Part shown: positions 44,891-56,220 of the stretch, in pieces
How positions within the stretch are numbered: position 1 is the first letter of the stretch
Layout: each line of letters begins with the position of its first letter
Assembly: GCA_022385805.1 (NCBI GenBank)
Contig: MU277735.1
Coordinates: forward strand, 62,001-126,000
From: Pilatotrama ljubarskyi
Lineage: Eukaryota > Basidiomycota > Agaricomycetes > Polyporales > Polyporaceae
Direction of reading: 5' to 3'
Length of the DNA: 64,000 nucleotides
Translations under genes and position numbers: made by a program
Notes under the pieces: generated by a model
Seen by the model: only the letters and a program-made list of their open reading frames with translations
Told to the model about the DNA's origin: nothing
The model's database searches: none

Positions 44891-47800
44891 CTACTCTTTT
44901 GATACATCCATGTTGACGACCTCTTCCTCCGGCTTGTCATATGCAGTGTTCTTGTTGCGTCGTTCGGCCAAGAAGGCGTCTATGCGTTGCTTCAGTTCGA
45001 CGTCTGCCACGAAGCGATGTGAGCGATCGTAAGCAGCAGGCCAGACTAAAGACAGCAACTCACTGGGTATGACGTCCTCCATACTGAGAGGCATGCGGTT
45101 GAAAGGATCTTTGGTATCGGATAGCAGATGGGATTTGATCGTGGACCGGTCGACCACCACCCTCGACGATGGTAGCGTAACCGGGTCGCGCATCAACGTA
45201 TACATCAGTGGGTCTATGCGAGTCGGTCAGATCTGAACGAGGACGATGAGGCGAGCACACTCACCCAAGAACTCGTCGGGAACATCTCCGAGATCCTCCT
45301 CTGCTTGCAGCGTAGCCTTGGTTTCCTCGACCTTCACCACGAACAGGCGGAGCTTCTCGATCTCGTCTTCGGACTTGAGCATCTTCCGCCTGGCGATGCC
45401 CGCTGCCTGCTCGAACAGCTCCTTGCGGTAGCTTCGCTCATCAGCCGCTACGGCACGCGCGAACTCGCCCTGGTCGCTCAAGTTGAGGTAGACCTGCAAG
45501 ATGTCGCTGAGGAGCTGCTTCGGGTTGAACTTGTACTTCTCCGGATTCGACACCTTCAGCTCCTGGCACCGTGGCCCGACAAGAGCGTCGAGGTTGTAGT
45601 CCAACATCGCCGCGAGCCTGTCCACGATCTCGGGAACCATGAACGGCGCCTTAGTCTCCCCAGTGAAGATCTTGAGCAGGTCCACGGTGTTGCTGCCGAG
45701 TTGCACGTAGGTGCTGGTATGCCGCTCGAGCGTACGTAGCATGCCCTCGCGCTCGCGGCGGTACTGCAGGGGCTTGGCCTCGAACGTCGCTCTGTCCTTC
45801 ATCTCGGTCTGGAGTTCGTGGATCTTCGCGAGATCAGTGAGCGATTCGTCCAGGAGGTACGTGACATCGTTGATCATCAGATTGACGAAGCGAACGAAGC
45901 GTTCGGAGTTGACACTGAGATATGCCACGTCTCATCAGTCTACGTGAATTGTGTGGCATGGCGCAGAAACTTACGCTGCTTCGTTCTTTAGTGCATCACG
46001 ATGAGCCTGGTTGTTCCAGATGACCTTGAAAATGTGAGCGATGTTCCTCCGAGAGTCTAACGAAGGGGTTGGTTAGCATCTGTTTTCCGCGTGGTCATGG
46101 GCCGGGAGCCAACTCACTGAATTTATCGTAGAATTGAGAGCTCGCGCCAGTCTGCTCGACCTCTGCAAATCGCCCGGTAAGCGTCTCTGCACCCTCCAAG
46201 AGTCAGACGCGTCTACTCACCAATGTAGAAGTTCATCAGAGCGGGCATGAGGTGCTTCAGAGCCATTTGGTGCGTGTTGAGTAGCGTGGTGAGAACACTG
46301 CGGTGCTCTCCCCAGCTGTACGTCCCATAGAAGAGCACTTCGACGATCTTCGCCTTGAGGAACGGATTCTTGATGTACCACGTCGAAGTCAGGAAGGTCA
46401 AGCACCAAATGAGCATCTCGTTCTTGCCGGACAGCTCGAGGCTGTTGGGGCTTTGACTGTGCAAGACGTGAGCGAACGCGCTAAAGGACGAAGTCACGAA
46501 ACCCACCGAACGATGTAGAGGTGGTACTCGATGACATCCTCGATGAGATACTCAGGTAGGATGCGGAAGGACGTGGGCACCTCCTTCGGCAGCGGCAACC
46601 TGCGCACACCAGTCAGCGAGGCACATTCCTAGAGAGCAATTCTCCACACACTCTATGGGAGGGTTCGGGTGTTGCTTGCGTGGGTCGACGAACCGGATAA
46701 TCCAAGTAGAGACGAAGTTCACAAAGGAGATCGTGCGGAAGATCAGCTCTGGTTCGTTCAGCTGGACCTGGTAGGCCAGTTCTGCTGCGCCGATCGCATC
46801 CTGCTGTGCCTGTACAAGCACGGTGGTTTAGCACGCACCCAACCTAGTTGCCGCGCAGTCAACGGACTAACCTTCGCTGCGTTGATGGCTGCTTCCGTCC
46901 GAGCCTGGAAAGGTGTCTAGAGTATACTGAGCATTGTTTGCCCAACTCTTGTCCTGACTAGACGCTTACCCCTCTCCACGACTGGTCCGCGTTGAGCGTA
47001 TCCAGATGCCGCCGAATCTCGTCGTACTGCCTCGCCAGCTCCTCGACAGTGTTGACGATCTTCTGCTGCCCGATGTGGCTCGCAGCCAGAGTGAGGTAGA
47101 AGATCTCGGTAATGAAGTTCGGGGGAGCTTGATATCGGAGCAAGACATAAGTACAGCCCAAAGCAAGCTTGAGAAAAGAAACGCACATGCCGGGGTGGCA
47201 TGCTCTTTGCGCCACTGTTCGGCCTCGTCGTTGGTCGCGTTGATGCGGGTCTCGTCATTGAGGTCAATCCGAGGGGAGTGCGCGTAGTATGTGGTATCGA
47301 TACGATCCATCTGCAGAAGGGTCCTCAGCGACAGCCTTCGACGATATGTACGAGGACGTACCTTGCTGTAGGTCGCATCCATGAACGGCTCGCAGAACAT
47401 CAGTAGGATTATCTGCATGTTCATCATGAAACAGTCGGAGGACACCGTCGCAGGGTCAACCTGAGAGGATCGTCAAGATTCGTGTGGCTGAATGCATGGG
47501 GCCTTCTGTCACAGACCTGCATGCCAGCACGCTTCCGGTTGATGTTGACGGCTCGAGCAAAGTACTGCAGCACTGCCTCCCTTGAGTCCGGTGAAGCGCG
47601 GACCAGCGAGTTGAATATCTGGAACAGGGATGACTGCCGGGTTGTTAGACATTGGTACCTGGTGTACGCGTGCGGCACCGCTCACCTGCAGAGTCTTGAG
47701 CGTTCCGCGAAGGCTGGCCGTCGCCGATGACAACTCGCCTGGCGGACGCGTGTCGTGGTTCGAGAAGTACGTCTTCGCGATGTTAGGCTGTGATAGCCAA

Positions 47801-49226
47801 AGTCAGAATAGACGAGAGACCACCTTGATGCGTTTGCACTTACCCACTCCCGCTCGAAGACGCCGAGTCCAAGCAGAGGCCCCAACAAGCTCGCTTTCTC
47901 GAACTGCGGTGCAGGGACATCCGGGTTCCACTGCGGTAGTCTGGTGATCATGGCTGCGATCGGCTTCATGCTCAGCAGGGCTTCCAACCCGCTGATGACG
48001 CTCCGCCAGCCATCGTTTGCGAAGCCTTCCTGAATCGAGGGATGGAAACATAGCTGCTGTACCACTGGCCCGAGTACGCTGTCTAGCTCGTTGTCAGGCT
48101 CAAACCGTCTGACCAAGTCTTGCAGGAAGAGCTCGATCTCAGACGCATCGAGCAGCGAGTGTGAGGTCGACAGCGCGAGGTAAGGCCCAGACAAGGTGGA
48201 GAGAGACATGAGAGAGGGAACAAGTTCTGCGGGACCGAGCGGCTTGCTCGTCGGCTGGGGAAACATATCTGGTTCCTGGAGAGTTAAGCCGGTGTAGCTG
48301 ATGATCAGGTCGCGCAGCTTGTCTAGGACAGCCAGAGCCTGCTGCTGTTCCAAGGGCACGACATTCTATGGCATCGGAGGTGAGCACATGTTTCTGCACC
48401 TCTCGTAAACGAACCCACCTTCTTGAGCAATGCGGACCTAGCAGCATTGAGTCGCTTCCAGGAGTGAACGAGATACTCAAACACTGTTTGTTGCGGCGGT
48501 AGCGATGCGAGGACAGGAAGATACTCGAGATCATCACTGCAGGAATGTGAGCGGAGGAATGCAGAGGCGGCTGCGCCTGTACGTACGACATTGCTTGCGG
48601 ATTAAGTTCCAGGCGTGCAATAAGTGTCCGGTCAGCGATATCAGCATTGAGCTCTAATGGTAGTCCTTCAGAGAAGTCAGATATAAACCAATCGCCAGGT
48701 ACAGACAAGCGTACCTTCTCCCTGCAATTCCTCGGCGAGGTGCTTCAGCCACACCACCTCGTACCCGGTCTTCTCTGCGACCTCTTTCTGATCCCACAAT
48801 CAGACAGCGGCGCAGACGCGTATTTACTGAGGGACATACCTTCAAGGTCACATTGAGCACATTCGAGATAGTCTCGTCCTCCCACGCGGGCAGATCCAAA
48901 TGTACGGGAGTAGCGACCGCCGGTGTCCTCTTCTTCAGCGGCACGGGTGAAGGCGCAGGGTTCGCTGGTTCCGCCGGCCTCTTCGGCACAGCCGATGACT
49001 TTCGCTCTGGTTCTGGCTTGGGCTTGGGCGGGGGTGGCGTGGGGGAAGGCGCAGGCGAGGCAGAAGTAGATGCAGCGGGAGTGGTACTGGAGGACGCGGA
49101 CGCGGCCCCCTGCAGCTTAGCCAAGCGCTTCAGACGGATCTATATCTCTGTTCAGCTTCGCCATCGCTCTGCAGAAGTACTAGACATTCGCACCCTCTCG
49201 GCGTCATCTTGAGGGTTGGCACTCAT
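44891..49226 (-). CDS. UFD2: Ubiquitin conjugation factor E4 (UFD2)
   Basis: A large many-exon minus-strand gene. It starts [11 protein letters not shown] at 49226, then [19 protein letters not shown] and a Pro/Ser-rich region. Landmarks of the UFD2 core follow: [74 protein letters not shown] and [18 protein letters not shown] segments. The C-terminal U-box reads [20 protein letters not shown], then [15 protein letters not shown], with an acidic tail. UFD2 extends ubiquitin chains with Cdc48 in protein degradation. I did not list all exons because several internal acceptors are ambiguous. Confidence 0.92.
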
Positions 49227-49445
49227 GGTGTGGAAAGTGGTGGTAAGCAGGAAGGATGTGTGTCTGCGATCGGACTACATGCTCGGGCGTCACAAGCAGA
49301 GAGACGCCCGTGGTATGCACTCCGCCCGGGCGCGAGGTCTCCTTGTCCTCCTCCCCTTCTCTTGCTCTTGCCTTGTCGCCAGACCCGCCCGCACTCCCTT
49401 GTCTTGGCTTGGGAGTCATCGCTCCGGTGCCAGGGATCCACGAAC

Positions 49446-49938
49446 ATGTTCCTCTTCTCGCGCGTGTTGGCGACGACGCGCCTGTTTTCGTCGTCTGCTG
49501 TCGCGCAGTTCCCGAAGCTCAAGTCGCACTCCGGAGCGAAGAAACGGTGGAGGTCGATAGCTTCGGGCATCTTCAAGCGTGTACGCATACTTTCTATCCC
49601 AAAGTGAGCCTGTCATGATACAATGGGAATGTGATGCAGGGAAAGGCTGGGCACAAGCATCTGAACGTGAACAAGAGCCCTAAGCGGAAAAACGCCCTCA
49701 GCCAGACCGCATATTCTCATGGGTCACAAACAGCAACGCTGAAGAAGTTGCTCCCGTATGGTTCTCCTTGAAGACGTTGCTAGAAGGATGCACTCGCGAC
49801 TGTCCAATATGCGCCTTGCGATAATCCTGCATTTGGTGAGCTTCCTCTGGCGCGAGCTGCCCTCTCGACCTGACAACGCTCGCAGTTCCTGGCCACTTAG
49901 ATGTATCTATACCGTATTCTACGTATTTCGTCATCTAG
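49446..49938 (+). CDS. Mitochondrial ribosomal protein bL35
   Basis: Exon 1 (49446-49580) starts MFLFSRVLATTRLFSSSAV, a mitochondrial presequence, followed by KLKSHSGAKKRWRSIASG. Exon 2 continues GKAGHKHLNVNKSPKRKNAL and SQTAYSHGSQTATLKKLLP. Both carry the bL35 signature (KSHSGAKKRW, GHKHLNVNKSPKRK). The 3' end is uncertain: a donor in or just after the LLPY codons and an acceptor near 49886 would give a short tail ending at 49938. Its start codon lies 219 bases from that of UFD2, divergently. Confidence 0.82.
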
Positions 49939-49971
49939 TCTTCGTTGATGACCGCCCTTTGGGCGTGCAAC

Positions 49972-51249
49972 CTAGTGAATGTCCACGTCTACCTCGTCCC
50001 TCGCGTTGCTCTCGCTGCGACCCTCCTCGACCTCTGGAGCTGGAACTTCTGCTTTGACCTTTCCTCCGCCAAAGAAGGCGCGAATGTCCTGTTGCTTGGG
50101 GTCGTATTCCGCGCTGCCTATGCCGCCCTTCTGGCGTTTCTGTACCGTCCGGTTCAACACACGGATATGCTTCTCGGAGTACTCTCACTTACTACGTCTC
50201 CCAGGTGCTCATGACGATTGACGTCTGTGACGCGCACTCGCAGCTTCGGTGGGTCGCTATCGGGGAAGTTCAGCGGCTCGCCTTCCTTTGCGCCCTGTAC
50301 CCAAGTGTCAGTCGCTGGTCGAGTATTGTCGAAGGGGGGCAGGCACCTGAACGTCGACAGTAACCCTTGTCCAGGCCGTGTTATGCAAACCCCTGTACTT
50401 GTCCCCAGGATGCACGCCACTCTCGTCCTTCATGAGCAACGCGGGCACAAGCTCGCTGATGCACAGGCCATGGCTCGCGATGGCTATATGCACACCCTTC
50501 TTGCCCTCCCTCGCCGCGCGCCATACGTGCGGCAATACGAGCTCCTCAATGGCCTTGTTCGCCCTCTCGAAGAGGTCATCCAAGCTCTCACCCTCCGGGA
50601 ACTTTTGGTGTCGCTCGTGGAGGACCGGGTAGATGCCCTTGGCGAAGTGTTCCTCCAAGGAGAGGCCGCGTGTTTGGCCCCATGCCCATGGGTTGCCCTC
50701 GGCGACGCCGAAGTGCTGCTCCCGCAGCAAAGGGGAGAGCTCGAGCGGGGGTTTGGGGTCGGGTTGCGCTTCTTGCACGGCTTGTCCCGTCCAGTGGGCA
50801 CGTTTGAGCGGAGACGCGTAGATGGCGTCGATGCGGGTCTTGGATAGCGATTGACCCAAAGCCTTCGCTTGCTAGAATGACGGGTTAAGCATGCTTTAGC
50901 ACTTGCTACCCATCCAAGTCACTCAGTGATAATAACGTTCATGCCTGAGTGATGCACAAAGTCAGCTTCTCAGGGAAACGCATGGAAGTTATCGTACATC
51001 CTAACCGTGGTTGGACAGCGGTGCATCTTTCCAGCCCGCCCATACACTGCGCTAGTAGCAGTATGAATGTCAGCGTTATAAATCCCGTCTGCGTCGAATA
51101 TCTAACCAAGTTGTCTGTCGACTCTCCATGTCGGATCTGTCGGAACCACGTGTAAGTACGAATTCATCACAGTTGTATGCATGTATCATCTTGAGCACCG
51201 TTGAACTTACGAAGGTCACGGTCAGCGTAGGGACGGCTTCACTGGACAT
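49972..51249 (-). CDS. Histidine phosphatase (phosphoglycerate mutase-like)
   Basis: A minus-strand gene starting MSSEAVPTLTVTF at 51249. Next come IRHGESTDNL with the catalytic RHG, RSVWAGWKDAPLSNH, GMN from an 8-nt micro-exon (50937-50944), and then QAKALGQSL, IDAIYASPLKRAHWTGQAVQ. Further on, EQHFGVAEGNPW, FPEGESLDDLFERANKAIEE and the second His in IAIASHGLCISEL complete the two-His active site. The C-terminal part (DSDPPKLRVRVTDVNRHEHL, then a segment ending in DEVDVDIH) is an extension. These enzymes remove phosphate from small metabolites or proteins; the substrate is unknown. Its 3' end is 33 bases from that of the convergent bL35 gene. Confidence 0.88.
50937..50944 (-). other. 8-nt micro-exon of histidine phosphatase
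   Basis: GCATGAAC lies between ATCACTCAG and GTTATTATC. With it the product reads SNHGMNQAKALGQS; without it the Gly-Met-Asn is lost and the frame shifts. The donor is weaker than usual. Confidence 0.6.
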
Positions 51250-51519
51250 GGTTGGGTGGCAAGTTATGGTACGTACACCGCCCACCCGAGCAGGTGTTTC
51301 CAATGTGGTCTGCGCGACGTGCCGACTTCCGAGTCATATAGTACGGCAGCTTCAGGCTCGTGGCCTCAGCGCATGACGGTACAGCAGGTGCTCATTCTAG
51401 ACCAATGTTTTGCGAGCTGTAAGACAATCCCGCACACATGGTCTCGGAGTGAGACTAAAAAGCCAAGGTGTGCACTCAATCACACGCATCTTCCCTCGTG
51501 GCTGAGCGTTGCAGGAGGG

Positions 51520-51524
51520 AAAAA
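51520..51524 (-). terminator. Pol III terminator of tRNA-Val
   Basis: Five T residues on the minus strand directly after the discriminator base, the normal RNA polymerase III stop signal. Confidence 0.7.
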
Positions 51525-51598
51525 TGAGTCGGCCCAGGTTCGAACTGAGGACCTTCTGTGTGTTAGACAGATGCGATAACCAACTACGCCACCGACCC
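51525..51598 (-). tRNA. tRNA-Val (anticodon AAC), no intron
   Basis: A 74-base cloverleaf. The acceptor stem GGGTCGG pairs with CCGACTC (one G-T). The D-stem is GCG/CGC around AGTTGGTTA. The anticodon stem TCTGT/ACAGA has loop CTAACAC, giving anticodon AAC. The T-arm CTCAG-TTCGAAC-CTGGG contains the B-box. The discriminator is A. Confidence 0.95.
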
Positions 51599-51814
51599 GC
51601 CGAGAGACTCCCTACTTGTACAACTTCAGAGAGGATCTGGAAGTACTTTAAATTAGGAGCCACGCGAATGTTCGCGCCCTTTCCTTTTCGGGGGAGCTAC
51701 GCTTACGCCCGCTGACATGAAGCGCACAGCTGTGGCTGAGAGTCTGTTCCCAACCCACTTGGCAGTGCTTGCGCGTCCTCCCCTCGGTGGACGCGCGTCC
51801 CCGACCTTCCTCTG

Positions 51815-51822
51815 TTATAAAG
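51815..51822 (+). promoter_or_regulatory. TATA box of AN1 gene
   Basis: TTATAAAG lies about 115 bases before the start codon of the AN1 zinc-finger gene. Confidence 0.45.
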
Positions 51823-51934
51823 CAGCGTGGTCTTGGTCTCCGGAACACACCGTTTCCCTATACCCTCACCTCGGCATCGACTATCCCAACCCCGCACTTC
51901 TACCGCATCATACCCTCAGACTGCACCGTCCGCC

Positions 51935-53103
51935 ATGTCCGGTTCTGTCACACCTGAGCGCGACAACCAACTCCTCGACATCGGAAAGCAATGCTCAGCA
52001 CCATCATGTCTAGTGGTGGACTTCCTTCCGTTCAGATGCCAGCACTGCGCACACCCCTTCTGCGGCGAGCACTTCCTGCCCACTGCACACCAGTGTGACA
52101 AGTACGACGCTGCGAAGCATGACCGTGTCGCCCCGTCGTGTCCTCTCTGCAACACACCCGTCGCCATTCCTCCTGGGCAGGACCCGAACATCCGCATGGA
52201 GCTGCATATCAACACCCAATGCTCGGTGATGACTGGCAAGTCAGGCAAGGGGAAGTCGGCGCCGACGTGTGCTCGCCCGAAGTGCGGCAAGGTTCTGTTC
52301 TCTCCTATACGTTGCAACGTGAGTATATCCCAGCTCTATCATCCCGAGGTTGGTGCTGACCACATATCCAGTCCTGCAAGCAGCAGTACTGCCCGCAACA
52401 CCGCTTCCCCAAGGACCACTCGTGCGCGAGTGTAGCCTCCTCTACCACCAAGCCTAGTCCTGCTTCAAACGCCTTCGCGAATGTCTCAAACCAGACAAGC
52501 GCTGCGTCAGCTGCTGCAGTGGCCGCCATCAAGCGTGCTGCGGCGTCCGCAAACACATCATCTCCAGCTTCTCGTTCGCAAGCTCAGGCCAAGCCCCAAA
52601 CTCAAAGTGGTGCGCAGGCTGCCGGGACGTCATCTCGCCCGAACCCGTTCTCTGCAACCGGACGGTGAGTATACATCGTTTGATCTGTATTCAGTGGATC
52701 ACTCATAGAGCTGCAGTCATACCATTTTGCTCACGACGCCCTCCCCCACCTCGACCCCGGTGACTACCCGCGACGATTCTCACGACACGTCCAACGACCC
52801 GCCCGAACGCTGCTCGCCGAAACCGACCGCCTCATCTAATACGTCTACCCTATCCTTCGTCCCGCCTCCGCTCTTCGGGATGGCGTAATCGACTGCCTAC
52901 TACCTGTATCAATATCTCGTGCTACTGTATTTCTCTTCATGCGATGATGGTCTTGTATCGCTATAACTAGTCGGGCGAGGGCTGAGAGGGAGAGCAGGAG
53001 GAAGGCGATCCAGGAGCGCGCGCGCAAGGGCCTTCCTCTCACGGACGAGGAGAAGGCTATCTTGGCTGAAGGACCGGGGAAGGAGGAGTGCATTGTCATG
53101 TAG
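51935..53103 (+). CDS. AN1-type zinc-finger protein (ZFAND2-like)
   Basis: The exons 51935-52319 and 52372-52664 are clear. Two AN1 fingers are visible: CSAPSCLVVDFLPFRCQHC to FCGEHFLPTAHQCD, and CARPKCGKVLFSPIRCNSCK to YCPQHRFPKDHSC, split by the intron. An Ala/Ser-rich linker follows. ZFAND2 proteins work with the proteasome and Cdc48 under stress. Two 3' ends fit in frame from the donor after 52664. One uses a distal exon near 52970-53103 encoding RAERESRRKAIQERARKGLP and LTDEEKAILAEGPGKEE. The other uses a proximal exon from about 52710 encoding HTILLTTPSPTSTPVTT to a stop near 52888. The distal form fits the family better. Confidence 0.86.
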
Positions 53104-53377
53104 CGATCTCGGAATATATCGCATACTACGTTGTCGTTCTTCATGAGATCTCAACTTGAGTAATCCTCATCCTGCACCTCGATTCCTTGAGCAGCCACTC
53201 GACGAAGGCGGACGCAAAGCCTGCGCGCTTGATCACGTTCACAGAACGCGTCTCAGCGCGAGCGCCTCTAGAGCGACTCTGGAGTCCGGTTAAGCCTCGC
53301 TTGTCTCCTGCGTTTTTCTTTGGTCTGCTGTCCGCTCGTTCCTGGCTCTGATATCCTCCGCCTGGTCTCCTTGGAAT

Positions 53378-55940
53378 ATGTCTGACAACGAGAATGATGG
53401 CTCCGTGTTGGGAAAGCGGACGAGGAATGGGCAGGACGGCGAGGAGCATGAGGTGAAGACGGAGGAGCTGGAGGAGAGACACGACCAGATGGACGCGGAC
53501 GACGACGACGACGATGACGACGTCGGGCCTATGCCCATGCCCCCGGGCGCGGAGGTGCACGTCGCGAAGAAGAAGCGCAAAGGTGAGCGCGCCGTGCTTC
53601 ACGCATGCTCAGCTGAAGTGTATGCTGAAGGTCGTACTAGTCTTGCCTCACGAGAAGCTGTACTTGGACCACCTGCCGAGCGCAGACCGCTACTCCAAGA
53701 GTTTTATGCACCGAGATGTGATCAACTTCTGCGTCATGACGAGGTATGTCGGGCTGCCTTGCCTGTACACGCGTTCCAGAGCTTACTCCGGACTTGTGCG
53801 GCGGACGCAGGACAGAGTTCCTCGTGACGACTTCTGTAGACGGAGTCGTGAAGCTGTGGAAGAAGCAGGAACAGGGCATCGAGTTCGTGAAGCTCTACCG
53901 AGCGCATCTGGTCCCTATAGTCGCTGTCTCCGCGAGTGCGGACGGCCAGCTGTTCGCGAGCGTCGCGGAGGACGGGAGCGCGAAGGTGTTCGACGTGATC
54001 AACTTCGGTATGTCGCATCCCCAACTCCCCCAGGGATCGCTAGACGAATTCCTCCCCTATGCAGATATGATCAACATGCTGAAGCTGGGGTACACTCCGA
54101 ACGCGTGCTGCTGGGTGCACAAGCGCGGCCAGGCGATGGGTCTGTTGGCCGTGTATGTGGAGTTTCGCCCATGAAGCCTAGGCTTACTGACCCATTCTTC
54201 AGCTCAGAGCGCGGCTCGGGAACTATCCGCATATACGACGGTAGAGGAGACCGGAAACCACTTGAGACGATCGAGAAGCTGCATCGTTTCCCGGTGCATA
54301 TCATGACTGTGAGCCTTCTGTTGAGCTCGGAGGTTTGACGCTCGGGGAGGCTAACGTTGGTGGTAGTACAGCGACAAGTATGATTGTGTTATCTCTGCCG
54401 ACGAGGGCGGTTTCGTCGAGTACTGGCAACCGTCAGAACCATTTGAGCTGCCCAGGAACGTCCACGGCTTGTGGCGATACAAGAGCGAAACGGACCTATA
54501 CGAGTTCAAGAAGGTAGGGCCCCCTCTCTCCAAGTGCATGCTCCTCACCACTTAACAATCTGCCTCCCCTCCAGTCAAAATCCACGCCAACGTGCATCAG
54601 CCTATCGCCCGACTCCTCCCATTTCGCCACCTTCTCCCTCCCAGACCGGCAGATTCGCATCTTCTCATTCCTGTCGGCCAAAATGACGCGCAAGTACGAC
54701 GAGTCGCTCGCGGCGATCCAGGAGATGCAGCAGGCGGGCACCGCCATCTACAAGGTTGAGGACATGGAGTTCGGACGGAGACTCGCGGTCGAGCGCGAGC
54801 TCGAGCTGCCGGGCCCGGACGACCGGATACCAGGGATGTGGATCAACGCGGTGTGGGACGAGAGCGGGTCGTTCGTGATTTATCCGACATTGCTCGGTAT
54901 CAAGGGTCAGTATGGGGTGGCTGCGTTTTTGCTGGATGTTTGCTGATGGCGTCTTCACGTGACAGTCGTCAACACGGTCACGAATAGGGTCGTCCGGCTG
55001 TTGGGCAAGGATGAGACTGTCCGCTTCATGAACTTGACCCTGTACCAGGGTGCACCGGCCAAGAAGGGCCGGACCACAGCGGTACGTCCGTGTGATGCTT
55101 TCTGCACTATAGCAGTGGGCTGACTGAGTCATTTCGGGGCAGGCTGCGGCAGCATCCGCAAACCCTTTGCTGGCAGAGAAGTCGGTACGCGACCCGACGC
55201 TTGTATGCACAGGCTACAAGCGCCAACGGTTCTACATGTTCACCCGCTCCGAGCCTGAGTACGTACCAACTGCACGATCACGACGGGCTTTCGTTACTGA
55301 GCGGCCCCTAGGGACGACAAGTCGGGCGACCGCGACATCTTCAACGAGCGTCCCACACGCGAAGAGCAGACCATCGCCTCGTCGACACCCGCGATCAAGG
55401 GCGGCCCCTCGCCGCTTGCGAGCAGCGCGACGATCCATACGACGCTCGGCGACATGCACCTGCGGCTATTCCCTCAGCAGGCCCCGAAGGCAGTGGAGAA
55501 CTTCGTGGGCCACGCGCGGAGCGGCTACTACGAGGGCGTGATCTTCCACCGTGTCATCCCGAAGTTCATGATCCAGACTGGGGACCCGCTTGGCGATGGT
55601 ACGGGTGGCACGTCGATTTGGGGCAACGAATTCGAGGACGAGTTCTCGGACGACCTCAAGCACGATAGGTGAGATGCGACATGCTCCTTTCACACAGGAC
55701 GAGTTGCTGATGGCTATGACAAGGCCTTACACCGTCAGCATGGCGAACGCAGGCCCGAACACGAACGGGTCGCAGTTCTTCATCACGACGACCGCGACGC
55801 CCTGGCTGGACAAGAAGCACACGATCTTCGGGCGTGTGCTGTCGGGACTGGAGGTCGTGCATGCCATCGAGAATGTGAAGACGAACAAGATGGACAAGCC
55901 GTACGAGGATATCAAGATCATCAACATCGATATCGAGTAA
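53378..55940 (+). CDS. WD40-cyclophilin fusion, PPWD1-type peptidyl-prolyl isomerase
   Basis: A multi-exon gene from ATG 53378 to the stop at 55940. A short acidic N-terminus with an Asp run precedes KKKRK and the WD40 part: [69 protein letters not shown] and [24 protein letters not shown]. The C-terminal cyclophilin domain has the catalytic Arg and Gln in [43 protein letters not shown] and [12 protein letters not shown], all canonical. PPWD1 proteins are nuclear and associate with spliceosomes. Confidence 0.94.
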
Positions 55941-56220
55941 TATATGGCTTTCTGTATCTCGTATGATTGTAAAGTTGTGTAACGATACCGCGCTCTTGCT
56001 ATTCAATACTGTACACACTGTACGGTACAGGCAAATCTACTGCGTGTCGTACTGGGCGCTTCCGAGTGGATTGGGCGCAGTTCTATTCGAGCGCTCGCTG
56101 AACAACTTTTCGCAATTTAGTCACGGTACAGTATACCTACGTACTGCATGGAGGCTAGCCACACCGTCTACAGAAGTTAACACCAGGACGCGTCTCGAGC
56201 GCACTGTATAAAGCCTGCAG
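55941..56220. other. Short intergenic region
   Basis: About 280 bases between PPWD1 and the SET/MYND gene; I see nothing beyond possible promoter sequence. Confidence 0.5.
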
